Shown: positions 34,521-42,598 of the stretch, one piece after another
Numbering within the stretch: the first letter of the stretch is position 1
Layout of the letters: every line of letters begins with the position of its first letter
Assembly: GCA_903847605.1 (NCBI GenBank)
Contig: CAINED010000066.1
Span: 1-42,721, forward strand
Source: an uncultured Hyphomicrobiales bacterium
Lineage (GTDB): Bacteria; Pseudomonadota; Alphaproteobacteria; Rhizobiales; Beijerinckiaceae
Direction: 5' to 3'
Length of the DNA stretch: 42,721 nucleotides
The notes under the pieces: generated by a model
The model's database searches: none
Seen by the model: only the letters and a program-made list of their open reading frames with translations
What the model was told of the DNA's origin: nothing
Translations under genes and position numbers: made by a program

Positions 34521-35501
34521 TTACTGCGGCTCGATCTTCGCGATCTTCACCCATTCGCCCCAGGATTTGAGATCGCGCTCCAGCAGCGAACGGGCAAGCT
34601 TGCGGTCGCCTGGCAGGGGCTCCGAGCCGCTGTCGACGAGAAATTTCTCGGTCTCCGGGTCCTTCACGATCTCATTGAACCAGCCTTCGAGTTTCGCGAC
34701 GATAGACTCCGGCGTCTTTGCGGGCATATGCACCGACCACCATGCCATGATGTAGTTGCCGATGCCCGTCTCTTTCGCGCTGGGCACATCAGGCGCCGCG
34801 CGCATGCGCTGGTCGGAGGACGTCGCAAGCGCACGCACGCGCCCGCTTCTTATGGCGCCGGCGTTGCCGCGAAAATCAAGATGCGCAAAAGCGAGCGCGC
34901 CGCTGGAGAGATCGTTGTAGGTCGTTTGCGAGACCTTGTATTTCACCTCTACGGTCTTGAGACCGAAGGCCGCCTTGTAGAATTCGCTGGCGATGACGCC
35001 GGTATTCGCCGTCGAACCATAGGATGCATTCTCGCCCTTCTCGCGCAGGAAGGCGGTCAGCTCAGGCAGAGTCTTGAACGGGCTTTGACCATCGACGCAG
35101 AGAAGGAACTGCGTCGAATAGAGCGTCGTCACATGTTCGAAATCGTTGAGCGGATCGAAGTTGATCTTCTTGAACAGATGCGGCGCGGGCGCCAGCACCG
35201 ACGAGCCAGGCGCGATATAGATGATAGTGCCATCGGGTTTTGAACGCGCAACGAATTCGTTGGCGAGATTGCCATTCGCGCCGACGCGGTTCTCGACGAT
35301 GACGCTCTGGTTGATGAGTTTTGACAGTTTCGCTGCAAAATAACGCACGCTGATATCGGCGCCGGACCCAGGCGGAAACATGCATATGGCGCGGATCGGA
35401 CCCCTGGGATAATCGGCTTCCTGCGCGCGCAGGATCGCGGGCATATTGATCGCGCCTAACGTGGCAAGCGCGCCCGTGGTGACATTGCGCCGCGTGAGCA
35501 T
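34521..35501 (-). CDS. Bug/TctC-type solute-binding protein (orphan)
   Basis: The precursor has 326 residues. The leader LTRRNVTTGALATLGAINMP ends near LRAQ and has an Arg pair, so export may be by Tat. It has the classical Bug pattern: GPIRAICMFPPGSGADISVR, VIVENRVGANGNLANEFVAR, KPDGTIIYIAPG, and a C-terminal ERDLKSWGEWVKIAKIE. ATG 35501 has GGAGGG upstream. No permease genes are near. It is clearly different from the paralogue at 16562. The ligand is unknown. Confidence 0.88.
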   Translation of the reverse strand: MLTRRNVTTGALATLGAINMPAILRAQEADYPRGPIRAICMFPPGSGADISVRYFAAKLSKLINQSVIVENRVGANGNLANEFVARSKPDGTIIYIAPGSSVLAPAPHLFKKINFDPLNDFEHVTTLYSTQFLLCVDGQSPFKTLPELTAFLREKGENASYGSTANTGVIASEFYKAAFGLKTVEVKYKVSQTTYNDLSSGALAFAHLDFRGNAGAIRSGRVRALATSSDQRMRAAPDVPSAKETGIGNYIMAWWSVHMPAKTPESIVAKLEGWFNEIVKDPETEKFLVDSGSEPLPGDRKLARSLLERDLKSWGEWVKIAKIEPQ

Positions 35502-35569
35502 GGGCTCCCTCCTCATATTTTGACGAAAGTGTAGCCCAAGAACCCGCGCTGGCAAGTCAAGTGTTCGGT

Positions 35570-36718
35570 TCACTCCTCGCCGCCGTCCTCAGCCTGAAAC
35601 GTACGCGGCGCGCGCCGGTGGTTCACGCTGCCACGGCGATAGGCGAGGCTTGTGCCGGGGGAACCGCCAAAGCGCGTCGTGCGCGCACGCATCACAGCCT
35701 GCGCCTGTTTCCAGAGATCGCGCGTGATATCGGCGGCCTTGCCGCTGCGTGCGAGCTTCACGCTCTGTCCCGCCCAGAGCGACATGACATCCGTCGAATT
35801 CGCCTTGATGGCCGCTGCGCGCAATTCGCCTGTCAGCGCGTTCTGGATGGGATAGGGCGCGATGCTGTCCTCGATGGGGCGCATGGCGCGCATGAATTCG
35901 TTGTCGATGCCGCGCGCATAACGGCCGGAGATGGCGCGCGTCAGCCGCGTCGGATCGTCGGGCGCATTGAGGATGGCTTCGCGCTGCGGCGCGGGCGTCG
36001 TCGCTTCTTCGCTGAGGAGATAGGCGGTGCCGACCTGCACGGCGTCTGCGCCGAGCATCAGCGCCGCAGCGATGCCTTCGCCATCCGTGATGCCGCCTGC
36101 AGCGATGAGCGGCAGATCGACGGCGGCGCGGATCGTGCGCACGAGCGACATCGTCCCGATAGCGGAGGCGTGCATGTCCGCGAGAAAAGTTCCGCGATGC
36201 CCGCCGGCCTCGATGCCCTGCGCGCAAATGGCGTCTGCGCCTGCTGCCTCCCATGCCTTCGCTTCCGCGACCGTCGTCGCGGTGCCGATGACATAGATAT
36301 TCGCCGCTTTCAGACGCGCGACTTCGTCTGCGGGCAGACAGCCGAAGGTGAAGGAAGCCGCGGGCGGCGCAACCTCGATGATGGCGTCGACCTGCGCCGC
36401 CGTGTTCTGCGCCCATGAATTGGGAATGGACTGCGGCGGCAGGCCGTAGCGTTCGCGCCAAGGCGCGAGCAATTCCATCGCCGCGCGGACGACTGAGGGA
36501 TCGGGATCGACGGGATCGAGGACGAATATGTTGACGGCGTAAGGCGCTTGCGTCGCCGAATTCATGGCTGCAACGGACGCCTTGATCTGATCCGGGTTCG
36601 ATCCGGCAGCCGCGAAAGAGCCCATGCCGCCGGCATTCGACACGGCGATGGCGATGGGCTCGGTCGTCGCGCCGAGCATCGGCGCCTGGATGATGGGTAT
36701 GGAGAGGCGGGAGAGCAT
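35570..36718 (-). CDS. NAD(P)H-dependent flavin oxidoreductase (nitronate monooxygenase-like)
   Basis: This FMN-dependent TIM-barrel enzyme has 382 residues. Signatures are PIIQAPMLGATTEPIAIAVS at the N-terminus, FTFGCLPADEV, ICAQGIEAGGHRGTF (FMN-binding and near the catalytic His), LPLIAAGGITDGEGIAAALM and GADAVQVGTAYL. Family members oxidise alkyl nitronates or act as NADPH:quinone reductases; which applies cannot be decided. ATG 36718 is used. The frame upstream to 36919 overlaps the next gene and lacks family sequence. Confidence 0.9.
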   Translation of the reverse strand: MLSRLSIPIIQAPMLGATTEPIAIAVSNAGGMGSFAAAGSNPDQIKASVAAMNSATQAPYAVNIFVLDPVDPDPSVVRAAMELLAPWRERYGLPPQSIPNSWAQNTAAQVDAIIEVAPPAASFTFGCLPADEVARLKAANIYVIGTATTVAEAKAWEAAGADAICAQGIEAGGHRGTFLADMHASAIGTMSLVRTIRAAVDLPLIAAGGITDGEGIAAALMLGADAVQVGTAYLLSEEATTPAPQREAILNAPDDPTRLTRAISGRYARGIDNEFMRAMRPIEDSIAPYPIQNALTGELRAAAIKANSTDVMSLWAGQSVKLARSGKAADITRDLWKQAQAVMRARTTRFGGSPGTSLAYRRGSVNHRRAPRTFQAEDGGEE

Positions 36719-36836
36719 GGAAAACCTGATGTGTCGGATGCGCTCATCAAACCGCCGCGCGGCATTGATGCATCCCGTCACTTTGATGGTAACGGGAAAA
36801 TTTTTGTTCGTCGATGAGCGATACCGATGGTTTGCG

Positions 36837-37298
36837 TCATTTTCCGCAACGCTTCTCCAGTTGCCCGATGACCGATCGCGCATCTGGCAAAGCGAAATGG
36901 CGTTGGCCGAGCGGCACACGCGCTGTCGCCGGTCCTTCGATCACAAGGCTCTGGGAAGACTTGATGGCGTCGACGAGATTGCGCGTGATGCCGATGCCGT
37001 TGTTTGAAACATTGCTCAGCAGAGCGCCGTCGCCGCCATCGATCTCCATCGCCGATGTAAAATTGCCGGCGCGCACCGAAACTTTCTCCGCGCCATTCCA
37101 TGTCCGCGGCGGATAATATCGCAGCCACAATTCCGAGCGGTCGCCACTTTCGATGCGCAGGCTCGCGCCACGTTCACGGCTCGCCATCTCCACGTAATCG
37201 TGTCCATTGCCGTGACCGCGCTTCCATGTTTGCGCGACTGCGGCCTGCGGCAAGGCCGACAGTGCAATAGCAAGAGCAAGCCAGTGATTTCGATTCAT
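36837..37298 (-). CDS. Secreted protein of unknown function
   Basis: The 153-residue precursor has a signal peptide (MNRNHWLALAIALSALPQAA, then VAQ). The mature domain looks beta-rich (ASLRIESGDRSELWLRYYPP, AEKVSVRAGNF) and ends in a single cysteine near the C-terminus (KRCGK). The later half (SQSLVIEGPATARVPLGQRH) resembles secreted proteins that compare treated and untreated side chains, but I cannot name a family. It is divergent from the gene at 37493. Confidence 0.65.
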   Translation of the reverse strand: MNRNHWLALAIALSALPQAAVAQTWKRGHGNGHDYVEMASRERGASLRIESGDRSELWLRYYPPRTWNGAEKVSVRAGNFTSAMEIDGGDGALLSNVSNNGIGITRNLVDAIKSSQSLVIEGPATARVPLGQRHFALPDARSVIGQLEKRCGK

Positions 37299-37492
37299 CC
37301 GACAGATCCTGACCCTTCCGCATAAATCAAACGCCAAATATAGGAAACAGGCAAGCATATCCGCGGCTGGTCACGTCACCGGTCAGTTGGGCTCTCCGGC
37401 TTAAGGATGCAAAAGGCTGCTCGGGAAACTGTTGCGCAAATGCTTTGGCTGGCGCATGATTTCGAGATCGTCCCTCGCAATGCACAGCCAAC

Positions 37493-38101
37493 ATGTCGAT
37501 CAGAATACCAGCCTCAGGCCTTGCCATTCTCGCGCTATCGATCTTCGCATCGCTGCCCGCGCTGGCGCAGAACCCCGTTCCTCAATTGTTTCCGCAATCG
37601 CAGGGACAGTTGTGCTTCGTCCGGCAATACGATGCGGCGCATCTGAAGAAATTGCCGGGACAGAAGGTGACGCGCATCCTCGCTTCGGTCGTCAAGGAGA
37701 AGCCGTCCTCGGAGGGCGTGTGGTTGCGCATGCGGCTCCAGTTGCGCGGCGAAAACAGGCCGGTCGATGTGGCGGCGGGCTGCAGCTGGGACGAACGCGC
37801 GAATGTCGACACAGCCGGAAAGCGCGTATTCTCGACCTATCGCAAGAATGAAGGCTTCGTCTGCATCGCAACCTTTACGCGCGAATCCGCCGAGGAGGCC
37901 GGCCCCGTGCTGTTCGATATTCCCGCCGATGGCAAAGCGCTATTGCTGCATCTCGACGATGAAATCGGGCTCTGGGTCGAGACCAATCCCGACAAGAAGC
38001 GAAAGCGCCTCAAGCTCGGGAAGGACGACCGCGTCTTCCGGCTGGACCGGACGGGCGATTCCGAATGTTCCGCACTGATCGATCAGGTGCGCATCGACTG
38101 A
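37493..38101 (+). CDS. Secreted protein of unknown function
   Basis: The 202-residue precursor has a signal peptide (ASGLAILALSIFASLPALAQ). The mature part has four cysteines (QLCFVRQY, AAGCSWDE, FVCIATF, SECSALID) that suggest two disulfides in the periplasm. I do not recognise the family. It converges on the L,D-transpeptidase gene. The 194-base gap to the divergent gene at 37298 holds no visible gene. Confidence 0.65.
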   Translation: MSIRIPASGLAILALSIFASLPALAQNPVPQLFPQSQGQLCFVRQYDAAHLKKLPGQKVTRILASVVKEKPSSEGVWLRMRLQLRGENRPVDVAAGCSWDERANVDTAGKRVFSTYRKNEGFVCIATFTRESAEEAGPVLFDIPADGKALLLHLDDEIGLWVETNPDKKRKRLKLGKDDRVFRLDRTGDSECSALIDQVRID

Positions 38102-38147
38102 AGCATGCTCGGCTGCGGCGGCCTTTTCAGACCCTCGGCCTTTGCGA

Positions 38148-38579
38148 TCACCTCGCGCGCGGCGCGCCGGTAATCGAGATCAGCGCGCCCTCGCGCTGAA
38201 CCATCGAAAAAAGTTTCGCGGCATTGCCGGTTGCGAGGCGGATGCAGCCATGCGACGCGGGCCGACCGAGCATGCGCACATAACCCGTGCCGTGGATGGC
38301 ATAGCCGCCACGGAAGAAGATCGAATAGGGCATGGGCGAATTGTCGTACTTGCTGGAATAATGCATGCGCTTGAGCAGATAGGGGCGATAACTGCCGCGC
38401 GGCGTGTTGAAGCCCGTGCGGCCGGAAGAAATGGCCCAGGTGTAGGATTCCCCCTTGCCGTTCGTCACATGCATGCGCTGGGACGAAAGATCGATCCGCA
38501 CGGCGACGGTGGCATGAGCCGTGGCGGTTGCAAGAATGAGCCCCGCGGTGGCCGCGGCAAGCCTGGCGAAACTACGCAT
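38148..38579 (-). CDS. L,D-transpeptidase (YkuD domain)
   Basis: The 143-residue precursor has a signal peptide ending near TAHA. A minimal YkuD catalytic domain follows (about 25-140), with the motif HGTGY at 96-100 and the active-site SHGCIRL at 109-115, nucleophile C112. YkuD enzymes make 3-3 cross-links between diaminopimelate residues or attach lipoprotein to peptidoglycan. There is no peptidoglycan-binding domain. GGAG precedes ATG 38579. It is divergent from mepA, sharing a 209-base promoter region. Confidence 0.92.
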   Translation of the reverse strand: MRSFARLAAATAGLILATATAHATVAVRIDLSSQRMHVTNGKGESYTWAISSGRTGFNTPRGSYRPYLLKRMHYSSKYDNSPMPYSIFFRGGYAIHGTGYVRMLGRPASHGCIRLATGNAAKLFSMVQREGALISITGAPRAR

Positions 38580-38788
38580 GACACTCTCCAAATCGCGAAG
38601 CGGACACTTTAAAAAGGCATATCCAGCGCCGATGTGCGCATTGTCACAGCTGGCGACACCCGCGTAAATTGCAGTTTCGAGTCAAGGTTGATTGATTGAG
38701 TCCGCCTTGCGATTGCAAGGACTTGCGTGATTAACGGGGCGTCAAGCGAAACGCTTCAATTTTAGACAACAGGATTCGGAGATTCGAA
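38580..38788. promoter_or_regulatory. Divergent promoter region, L,D-transpeptidase / mepA
   Basis: It has no gene. It has three CcrM-type GANTC sites (GAGTC near 38697, GATTC near 38774 and 38782) and a CtrA-like site with one mismatch (TTAA-N7-TCAA, 38731-38745). No clear -35/-10 pair was fixed. Confidence 0.4.
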
Positions 38789-39727
38789 ATGGCGTTGCGC
38801 CGAATGGAATTGCTGGCGATGTCTCTCCTGTACGGCGCGCTGATGGCGGCTGCGCCTGCCTTCGCGCAGGACAAGGGCACGGTGAATCCGAAGCCCCTGC
38901 CGCCACTGGCCAACCCCAACGATCCCGCTACGCCGGCAAAGCAGCTTTTCGGCCGCGCCGCTTCAGCAGCCAATCTCGAAGCACGGTCTTTCGGGCACTA
39001 TGCCAAGGGCTGCCTTGCCGGCGGCAGGGCGCTGCCCGTGGATGGCGACGCCTGGCAGGTGATGCGCCTGTCGCGCAACCGCAACTGGGCGCATCCGGCC
39101 TTCCTGCGCGTTCTCGAACGCATCGCTCGCAAGGGCAAATCCGATGGGGTCTGGCCGGGCCTGCTTGTCGGGGATCTCGCACAGCCGCGCGGCGGGCCGA
39201 TGCTGACGGGCCACGCTTCCCATCAGATCGGCCTCGACGGCGATGTCTGGCTGACGCCCATGCCGGCGCGCACGCTCTCGCGGCTGGAGCGCGAGGAGAC
39301 ATCGGCCATCGATATGCTCCGGCGCGACAAGAAGGACGTCGACCCCAAAATCTGGTCCGACAATCACCTCGCGATCATCAAGATTGCCGCGCAGCAGCCC
39401 GAGGTCGAGCGCATCTTCGTCAACGCCGGCATCAAGAAGGCCTTGTGCCGCTACCATGGCCGAGACCGCTCATGGCTTTCCAAGGTGCGGCCGATGTGGG
39501 GGCACAACTATCACTTCCACATCCGCATAAGCTGCCCGTCAAGCGAAGCAAGTTGCGAACCTCAATCGCCGCCCGCCGCGGGCGACGGCTGCGGGCGCGA
39601 ACTCGACTGGTGGTTCACCGACGCCGTGCTGAACCCGAAGCCGCCCAAGACGCCGCCGAAGCCCAAACCGCCGATGACCATGGCGGAACTGCCGAACGAG
39701 TGCAGGATGGTTCTGAACGCGAAATAG
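38789..39727 (+). CDS. mepA: Penicillin-insensitive murein endopeptidase
   Basis: MepA is a LAS-family zinc endopeptidase that cuts peptide cross-links (D-Ala-DAP and also DAP-DAP bonds) in the periplasm. The 312-residue precursor has a signal peptide ending at FAQ. Zinc ligands by comparison with E. coli MepA are H145 and D152 (GHASHQIGLDGDVW, 141-154) and H244 (HNYHFHIRI, 239-247). Disulfide-type cysteines are present. A Pro/Lys-rich stretch (PKPPKTPPKPKPP) near the C-terminus is unusual. GGAG lies seven bases before the ATG. Confidence 0.95.
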   Translation: MALRRMELLAMSLLYGALMAAAPAFAQDKGTVNPKPLPPLANPNDPATPAKQLFGRAASAANLEARSFGHYAKGCLAGGRALPVDGDAWQVMRLSRNRNWAHPAFLRVLERIARKGKSDGVWPGLLVGDLAQPRGGPMLTGHASHQIGLDGDVWLTPMPARTLSRLEREETSAIDMLRRDKKDVDPKIWSDNHLAIIKIAAQQPEVERIFVNAGIKKALCRYHGRDRSWLSKVRPMWGHNYHFHIRISCPSSEASCEPQSPPAAGDGCGRELDWWFTDAVLNPKPPKTPPKPKPPMTMAELPNECRMVLNAK

Positions 39728-39746
39728 CGTCGCGACGTATCGCTGC

Positions 39747-40286
39747 TCAATGTTCCTTGTCGGCTTTTGACGAGCCCGAACTCTTGTATCCGTGCGCTTC
39801 GCCGCTGACGCGATCGGTCCATGCGAGAACCAGGCCCGAACCGACGAAGACGACGTGAATGATCACCAGCCACATCAGATCGCGATCGGAATTATTCTTC
39901 ACATTCATGAAGGCCTTGAGCAATTGTATCGCCGAAATCGCGACGATCGACGAAAGCAACTTCAGCTTGAGGCCGGTGAAATCGATCTTGCCCATCCATT
40001 CGGGCCAATCGCGATGGGCATCCTCGTCGATCTTGGACACGAAGTTCTCGTAGCCCGAAAAAATCACGATGATGATGAGCGACCCGGTCAGCGTGAGATC
40101 GATCAGCGACAGCACGGCGAGGATGATGTCTGCTTCGCTCGCCGTGACGATATGCGTGATGAAATGCCACAACTCCTGCAAGGCCTTCGACAACAGGCCG
40201 ACGAGCGCGAAGACAAGCGCAACATAAAATGGCGCCAGCAGCCAGCGGCTCGTGAACAGGAATTTCTCGAGATAGCGTTCGATCAT
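39747..40286 (-). CDS. YqhA/UPF0114 family membrane protein
   Basis: The 179-residue protein has three to four membrane segments (LLAPFYVALVFALVGLLSKA, IILAVLSLIDLTLTGSLIII, LLSSIVAISAIQLLKAFM, LMWLVIIHVVFVGSGLVLAW). It has the family words FTSRWLLAPFY and LTGSLIIIVIFSGYENFVSK. The C-terminal tail is short, Ser/Lys-rich and cytosolic. UPF0114 proteins have no established function. ATG 40286 (MIERYLEKFLF) is chosen because the family begins there. It converges on mepA. Confidence 0.92.
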   Translation of the reverse strand: MIERYLEKFLFTSRWLLAPFYVALVFALVGLLSKALQELWHFITHIVTASEADIILAVLSLIDLTLTGSLIIIVIFSGYENFVSKIDEDAHRDWPEWMGKIDFTGLKLKLLSSIVAISAIQLLKAFMNVKNNSDRDLMWLVIIHVVFVGSGLVLAWTDRVSGEAHGYKSSGSSKADKEH

Positions 40287-40411
40287 CGTTCGGCCCGTAA
40301 CAAGCAACGTGCATAACGCCGCCCGGAATCGGCAGGCTGGCGCGCAACCAACGAAATCCTACCTTCCACGCCACAGCGCACGGCGCAAGACGAGGCAGTT
40401 GGAATTGCCGC

Positions 40412-41071
40412 CTATTCCGCCGCTATTCCCGTGCCGATCTGGCAGGCGACGCCGGTGCCGCCAAGTCCGCAATATCCGTGCGGCACTTTAGCGAGATATT
40501 GCTGGTGATAATCTTCCGCATAGTAGAACTCGGGCGCGTCGATGATCTCCGTGGTGATCGGGCCATAGCCCTTCGCGGAGATCGCCTTCTCATAGGTATC
40601 GCGGCTCGCGAGGGCGGCAGCGCGTTGCTCCGGCGAATAGACATAGACGCCCGAGCGATATTGCGTGCCGACATCGTTGCCCTGCCGCATGCCCTGGGTC
40701 GGGTCGTGATTTTCCCAGAAGCATTTCAGCAAGGTTTCATAGCTGCAGACTTTGGGATCGAAGACCACGAACACCACCTCGTTATGCCCGGTCATGCCGC
40801 TGCAAACTTCTTCATAGGTGGGATTGGGCGTGTAGCCTGCAGCATAGCCGACCGCCGTTGTGTGGACGCCTTCGCCGAGCTGCCAGAACTTGCGCTCGGC
40901 GCCCCAGAAGCAGCCCATGCCGAACATCGCCATTTCAAATCCCGCCGGCCACGGCCCCTTGAGCGGGTTGCCGTTCACGAAATGCGTGGGCGCTGTAGGT
41001 ATCGGCTGGGCGCGACCCGGCAGGGCGGCCTCTTTCGACGGCATTTCGGCCTTCTTGCGGAACAGAAACAT
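40412..41071 (-). CDS. msrA: Peptide methionine (S)-S-oxide reductase
   Basis: MsrA reduces the S epimer of methionine sulfoxide in proteins. The 219-residue chain has the active-site [11 protein letters not shown] with the nucleophile C54. [29 protein letters not shown] and the C-terminal [12 protein letters not shown] supply the resolving cysteines. The N-terminal 45 residues are an extension ahead of the core, without a clear signal peptide, so it is probably cytosolic. GGAG lies eight bases before ATG 41071. Confidence 0.95.
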   Translation of the reverse strand: MFLFRKKAEMPSKEAALPGRAQPIPTAPTHFVNGNPLKGPWPAGFEMAMFGMGCFWGAERKFWQLGEGVHTTAVGYAAGYTPNPTYEEVCSGMTGHNEVVFVVFDPKVCSYETLLKCFWENHDPTQGMRQGNDVGTQYRSGVYVYSPEQRAAALASRDTYEKAISAKGYGPITTEIIDAPEFYYAEDYHQQYLAKVPHGYCGLGGTGVACQIGTGIAAE

Positions 41072-41144
41072 GACGAGCACTCCAGTGGGCGCTACCAACT
41101 TAGGTCACGCGGGCCGGAAATTACAGGCCCGCTGCGGCAGTTGA

Positions 41145-41468
41145 TCAGGGGCGGCTGGAATAGCCGATGGCGACGCGCCGGCGCTTGGCCATCCAGAGCA
41201 GCAGGAGACCGAAGGCCGGCAGCACGATCCAGCCCGGAACGAGGAAGAATCCCTTCAGGACGGGATCCCAGAGCAGCGGATGAACATTGCGCTCCACAGC
41301 GGGTTGCAGGAGCGGAAAAAGCTTCGGAAACAGGTATATGCACATATCCCCGAAGCGCGAGACGATCAGCTTCGAAGCGGCGATCGAGCGCGTTCCATCG
41401 ACGACCAGTGCCGCAAAGCCCGCCGCCAGCAGGATCAGGCCGAAGGCTCTCGCCAGAAAACGCAGCAT
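41145..41468 (-). CDS. Small two-helix membrane protein
   Basis: The 107-residue protein has two membrane segments (FGLILLAAGFAALVVDGTRS at the N-terminus, LVPGWIVLPAFGLLLLWMAK near the C-terminus) around a loop with DMCIYLFPKLFPLLQPAVER. The C-terminus is basic (RRRVAIGYSSR). GGAG lies seven bases before ATG 41468. I believe relatives occur in other Hyphomicrobiales, but no function is known. It lies 73 bases from msrA on the same strand, with a GC hairpin (41109-41132) between. Confidence 0.68.
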   Translation of the reverse strand: MLRFLARAFGLILLAAGFAALVVDGTRSIAASKLIVSRFGDMCIYLFPKLFPLLQPAVERNVHPLLWDPVLKGFFLVPGWIVLPAFGLLLLWMAKRRRVAIGYSSRP

Positions 41469-41988
41469 GGTTGGGCTCCGCCCTGCTTTCGCATTTGCCA
41501 AAACCGCGGCCTGATTACCCTGCGAGCCCGTCCCTGTCCACGCGCCGCCCCGCCAGGGCGGCGCGGACCCTGTTGGCGCGCGGCGAACTTCCACGCGCGA
41601 AATCAGGACGATAGCGCCGGTTCCGAAAACCGTCCGAAAACTAGGTGCGCTTTCCGCGAATCCGGCGATCTTTGCTTGCCATCCTGCCTTGCCCGACTAT
41701 ATTGCGCCGCGATTTGAAGGCGGCGGCGCAAGCAGCCGGTGGCAAAATTATCCGGGTTCGGGCGCCGGTTGCACTGTCGGCCAGACTTCCGGTTTGGCTC
41801 GTGCGCATCTCATTCTGCGTTACGCTTGGGCAGGCGCGCCGGCGGGGTCGAATGGCGGGCGCATGGATCTGAAATTTGCGCCGGCGGCAGATCAAGGTTA
41901 CGCGGGGTGGCCGAATGGTTGAAGGCGCACATCGCGCCTAAGGCGCGCGTGTTCAGATAAAGAGTGCGTGCGTCTGAATGAAAGTTAC
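41469..41988. other. Gap without a protein gene upstream of tRNA-Ser
   Basis: No frame here looks coding. A promoter of alphaproteobacterial type, CTTGCC (41675-41680), 16 bases, CTATAT (41697-41702), points toward the tRNA. A broken tRNA copy lies at 41898-41930. Hairpins cgcgcc-taa-ggcgcg (41933-41947) and ttcaga/tctgaa (41952-41978) follow it. Confidence 0.5.
41898..41930 (+). pseudogene. Truncated copy of the tRNA-Ser 5' half
   Basis: gttacg, then ggggtggccgaatggttgaa ggcgcac (41904-41930), matches the six bases before and the first 30 bases of the intact tRNA-Ser (41984-42018), with one substitution (a for g in the D-loop) and a small length change. No anticodon arm, variable arm or T arm follows. 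It therefore cannot be a tRNA. Confidence 0.75.
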
Positions 41989-42078
41989 GGAGGGGTGGCC
42001 GAGTGGTTGAAGGCGCACGCCTGGAAAGTGTGTATACGGGAAACCGTATCGGGGGTTCGAATCCCCCTCCCTCCGCCA
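41989..42078 (+). tRNA. tRNA-Ser(GGA)
   Basis: This is a complete class II tRNA with an encoded CCA end. The acceptor stem is GGAGGGG/TCCCTCC with one G-T pair, and the D arm is GGCCGAGTGGTTGAAGGC. The anticodon stem-loop CACGC-CTGGAAA-GTGTG has anticodon GGA, which reads UCC and UCU. The long variable arm is typical of Ser (tacgg-gaaa-ccgta), and the T arm is GGGGG-TTCGAAT-CCCCC. The discriminator base is G, as in tRNA-Ser. Confidence 0.96.
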
Positions 42079-42383
42079 TTTGCATCAATTAATCTATTGA
42101 TTAGAAAGTAAATATATTCCAGATCGCCGTCTCTACCCCCATCCCTACCCCCATTCTGGTTTTGAATTCCCGTCACTACTTCCATTGCTCCGCGGCAATG
42201 CGCCGCCTGACAGGCTCCGGCATCGACCGTTGCCCCCAACACCATGCGCGAGTGTCGGACTGCTCCCCGTCGTCGCGCGTCGCGTTTTGCGATGGCGGGG
42301 ACATCCTGCCCAACGCCACCTGCAAAAGATTTGTGGTGATGCCTCGGCTGTTGCCAGCCTTTCCTTGACTCGCTAACGGAAAA
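42079..42383. other. Gap between tRNA-Ser and the LexA-like box
   Basis: I see no convincing gene. There is a short AT-rich inverted repeat (atcaat-taatct-attgat, 42085-42102) after the tRNA and a direct repeat of ctaccccca(t) near 42133-42152. The frames on both strands are short and have no recognisable domain. An integration boundary next to the tRNA is possible but not shown, since no second copy of the tRNA 3' end is in the window. Confidence 0.35.
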
Positions 42384-42398
42384 GAACAAAATAAGAAC
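42384..42398 (+). promoter_or_regulatory. LexA-like SOS box (GAAC-N7-GAAC)
   Basis: GAACAAAATAAGAAC fits the alphaproteobacterial LexA box, a direct repeat GTTC/GAAC-N7-GTTC/GAAC. It overlaps the -10 side of a TTGACT (42365-42370) promoter and ends 20 bases before the GTG start of the small gene at 42419. Confidence 0.65.
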
Positions 42399-42418
42399 AT
42401 GCATCGAAGGAGGGCGTC

Positions 42419-42598
42419 GTGGTCCATCGCAGGAAGTCAGATCACCTCTCCAATCCCGGACCGCTCATTGGTGAGTTGCGTCAGTGCCGGGAGGCGGCCA
42501 TCCGGGCATCCAGCTCGGTGAAGCCTCAAGGCGTCCACTACCACGCCCTGCAGATGGTCGTAGTGGCGATTGATGGTGCAGCTGTTGATTTCCACTGA
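42419..42598 (+). pseudogene. Small conserved protein gene cut by an IS21-like element
   Basis: From GTG 42419, with a strong AAGGAGGG just upstream, the frame encodes 56 residues including [20 protein letters not shown] and KPQGVHYHALQMVVVAIDGA, before entering the IS end at about 42583 and stopping at 42598. From memory, similar small proteins in other Hyphomicrobiales continue past the AIDG region with about 20 more residues, so the C-terminus is lost here. Helical, charged, no signal peptide. The LexA-like box upstream suggests SOS control. The function of the family is unknown to me. Confidence 0.6.

Noticed and set aside
41645..41872. 75-codon frame in the gap before tRNA-Ser
   Set aside because: Arg-rich, no ribosome site, no recognisable domain; other frames overlap it equally well.
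41985..42404. Minus-strand ORF ending in a peptide like [20 protein letters not shown]
   Set aside because: This peptide is the known translation artefact of a tRNA-Ser gene; the tRNA itself is intact.
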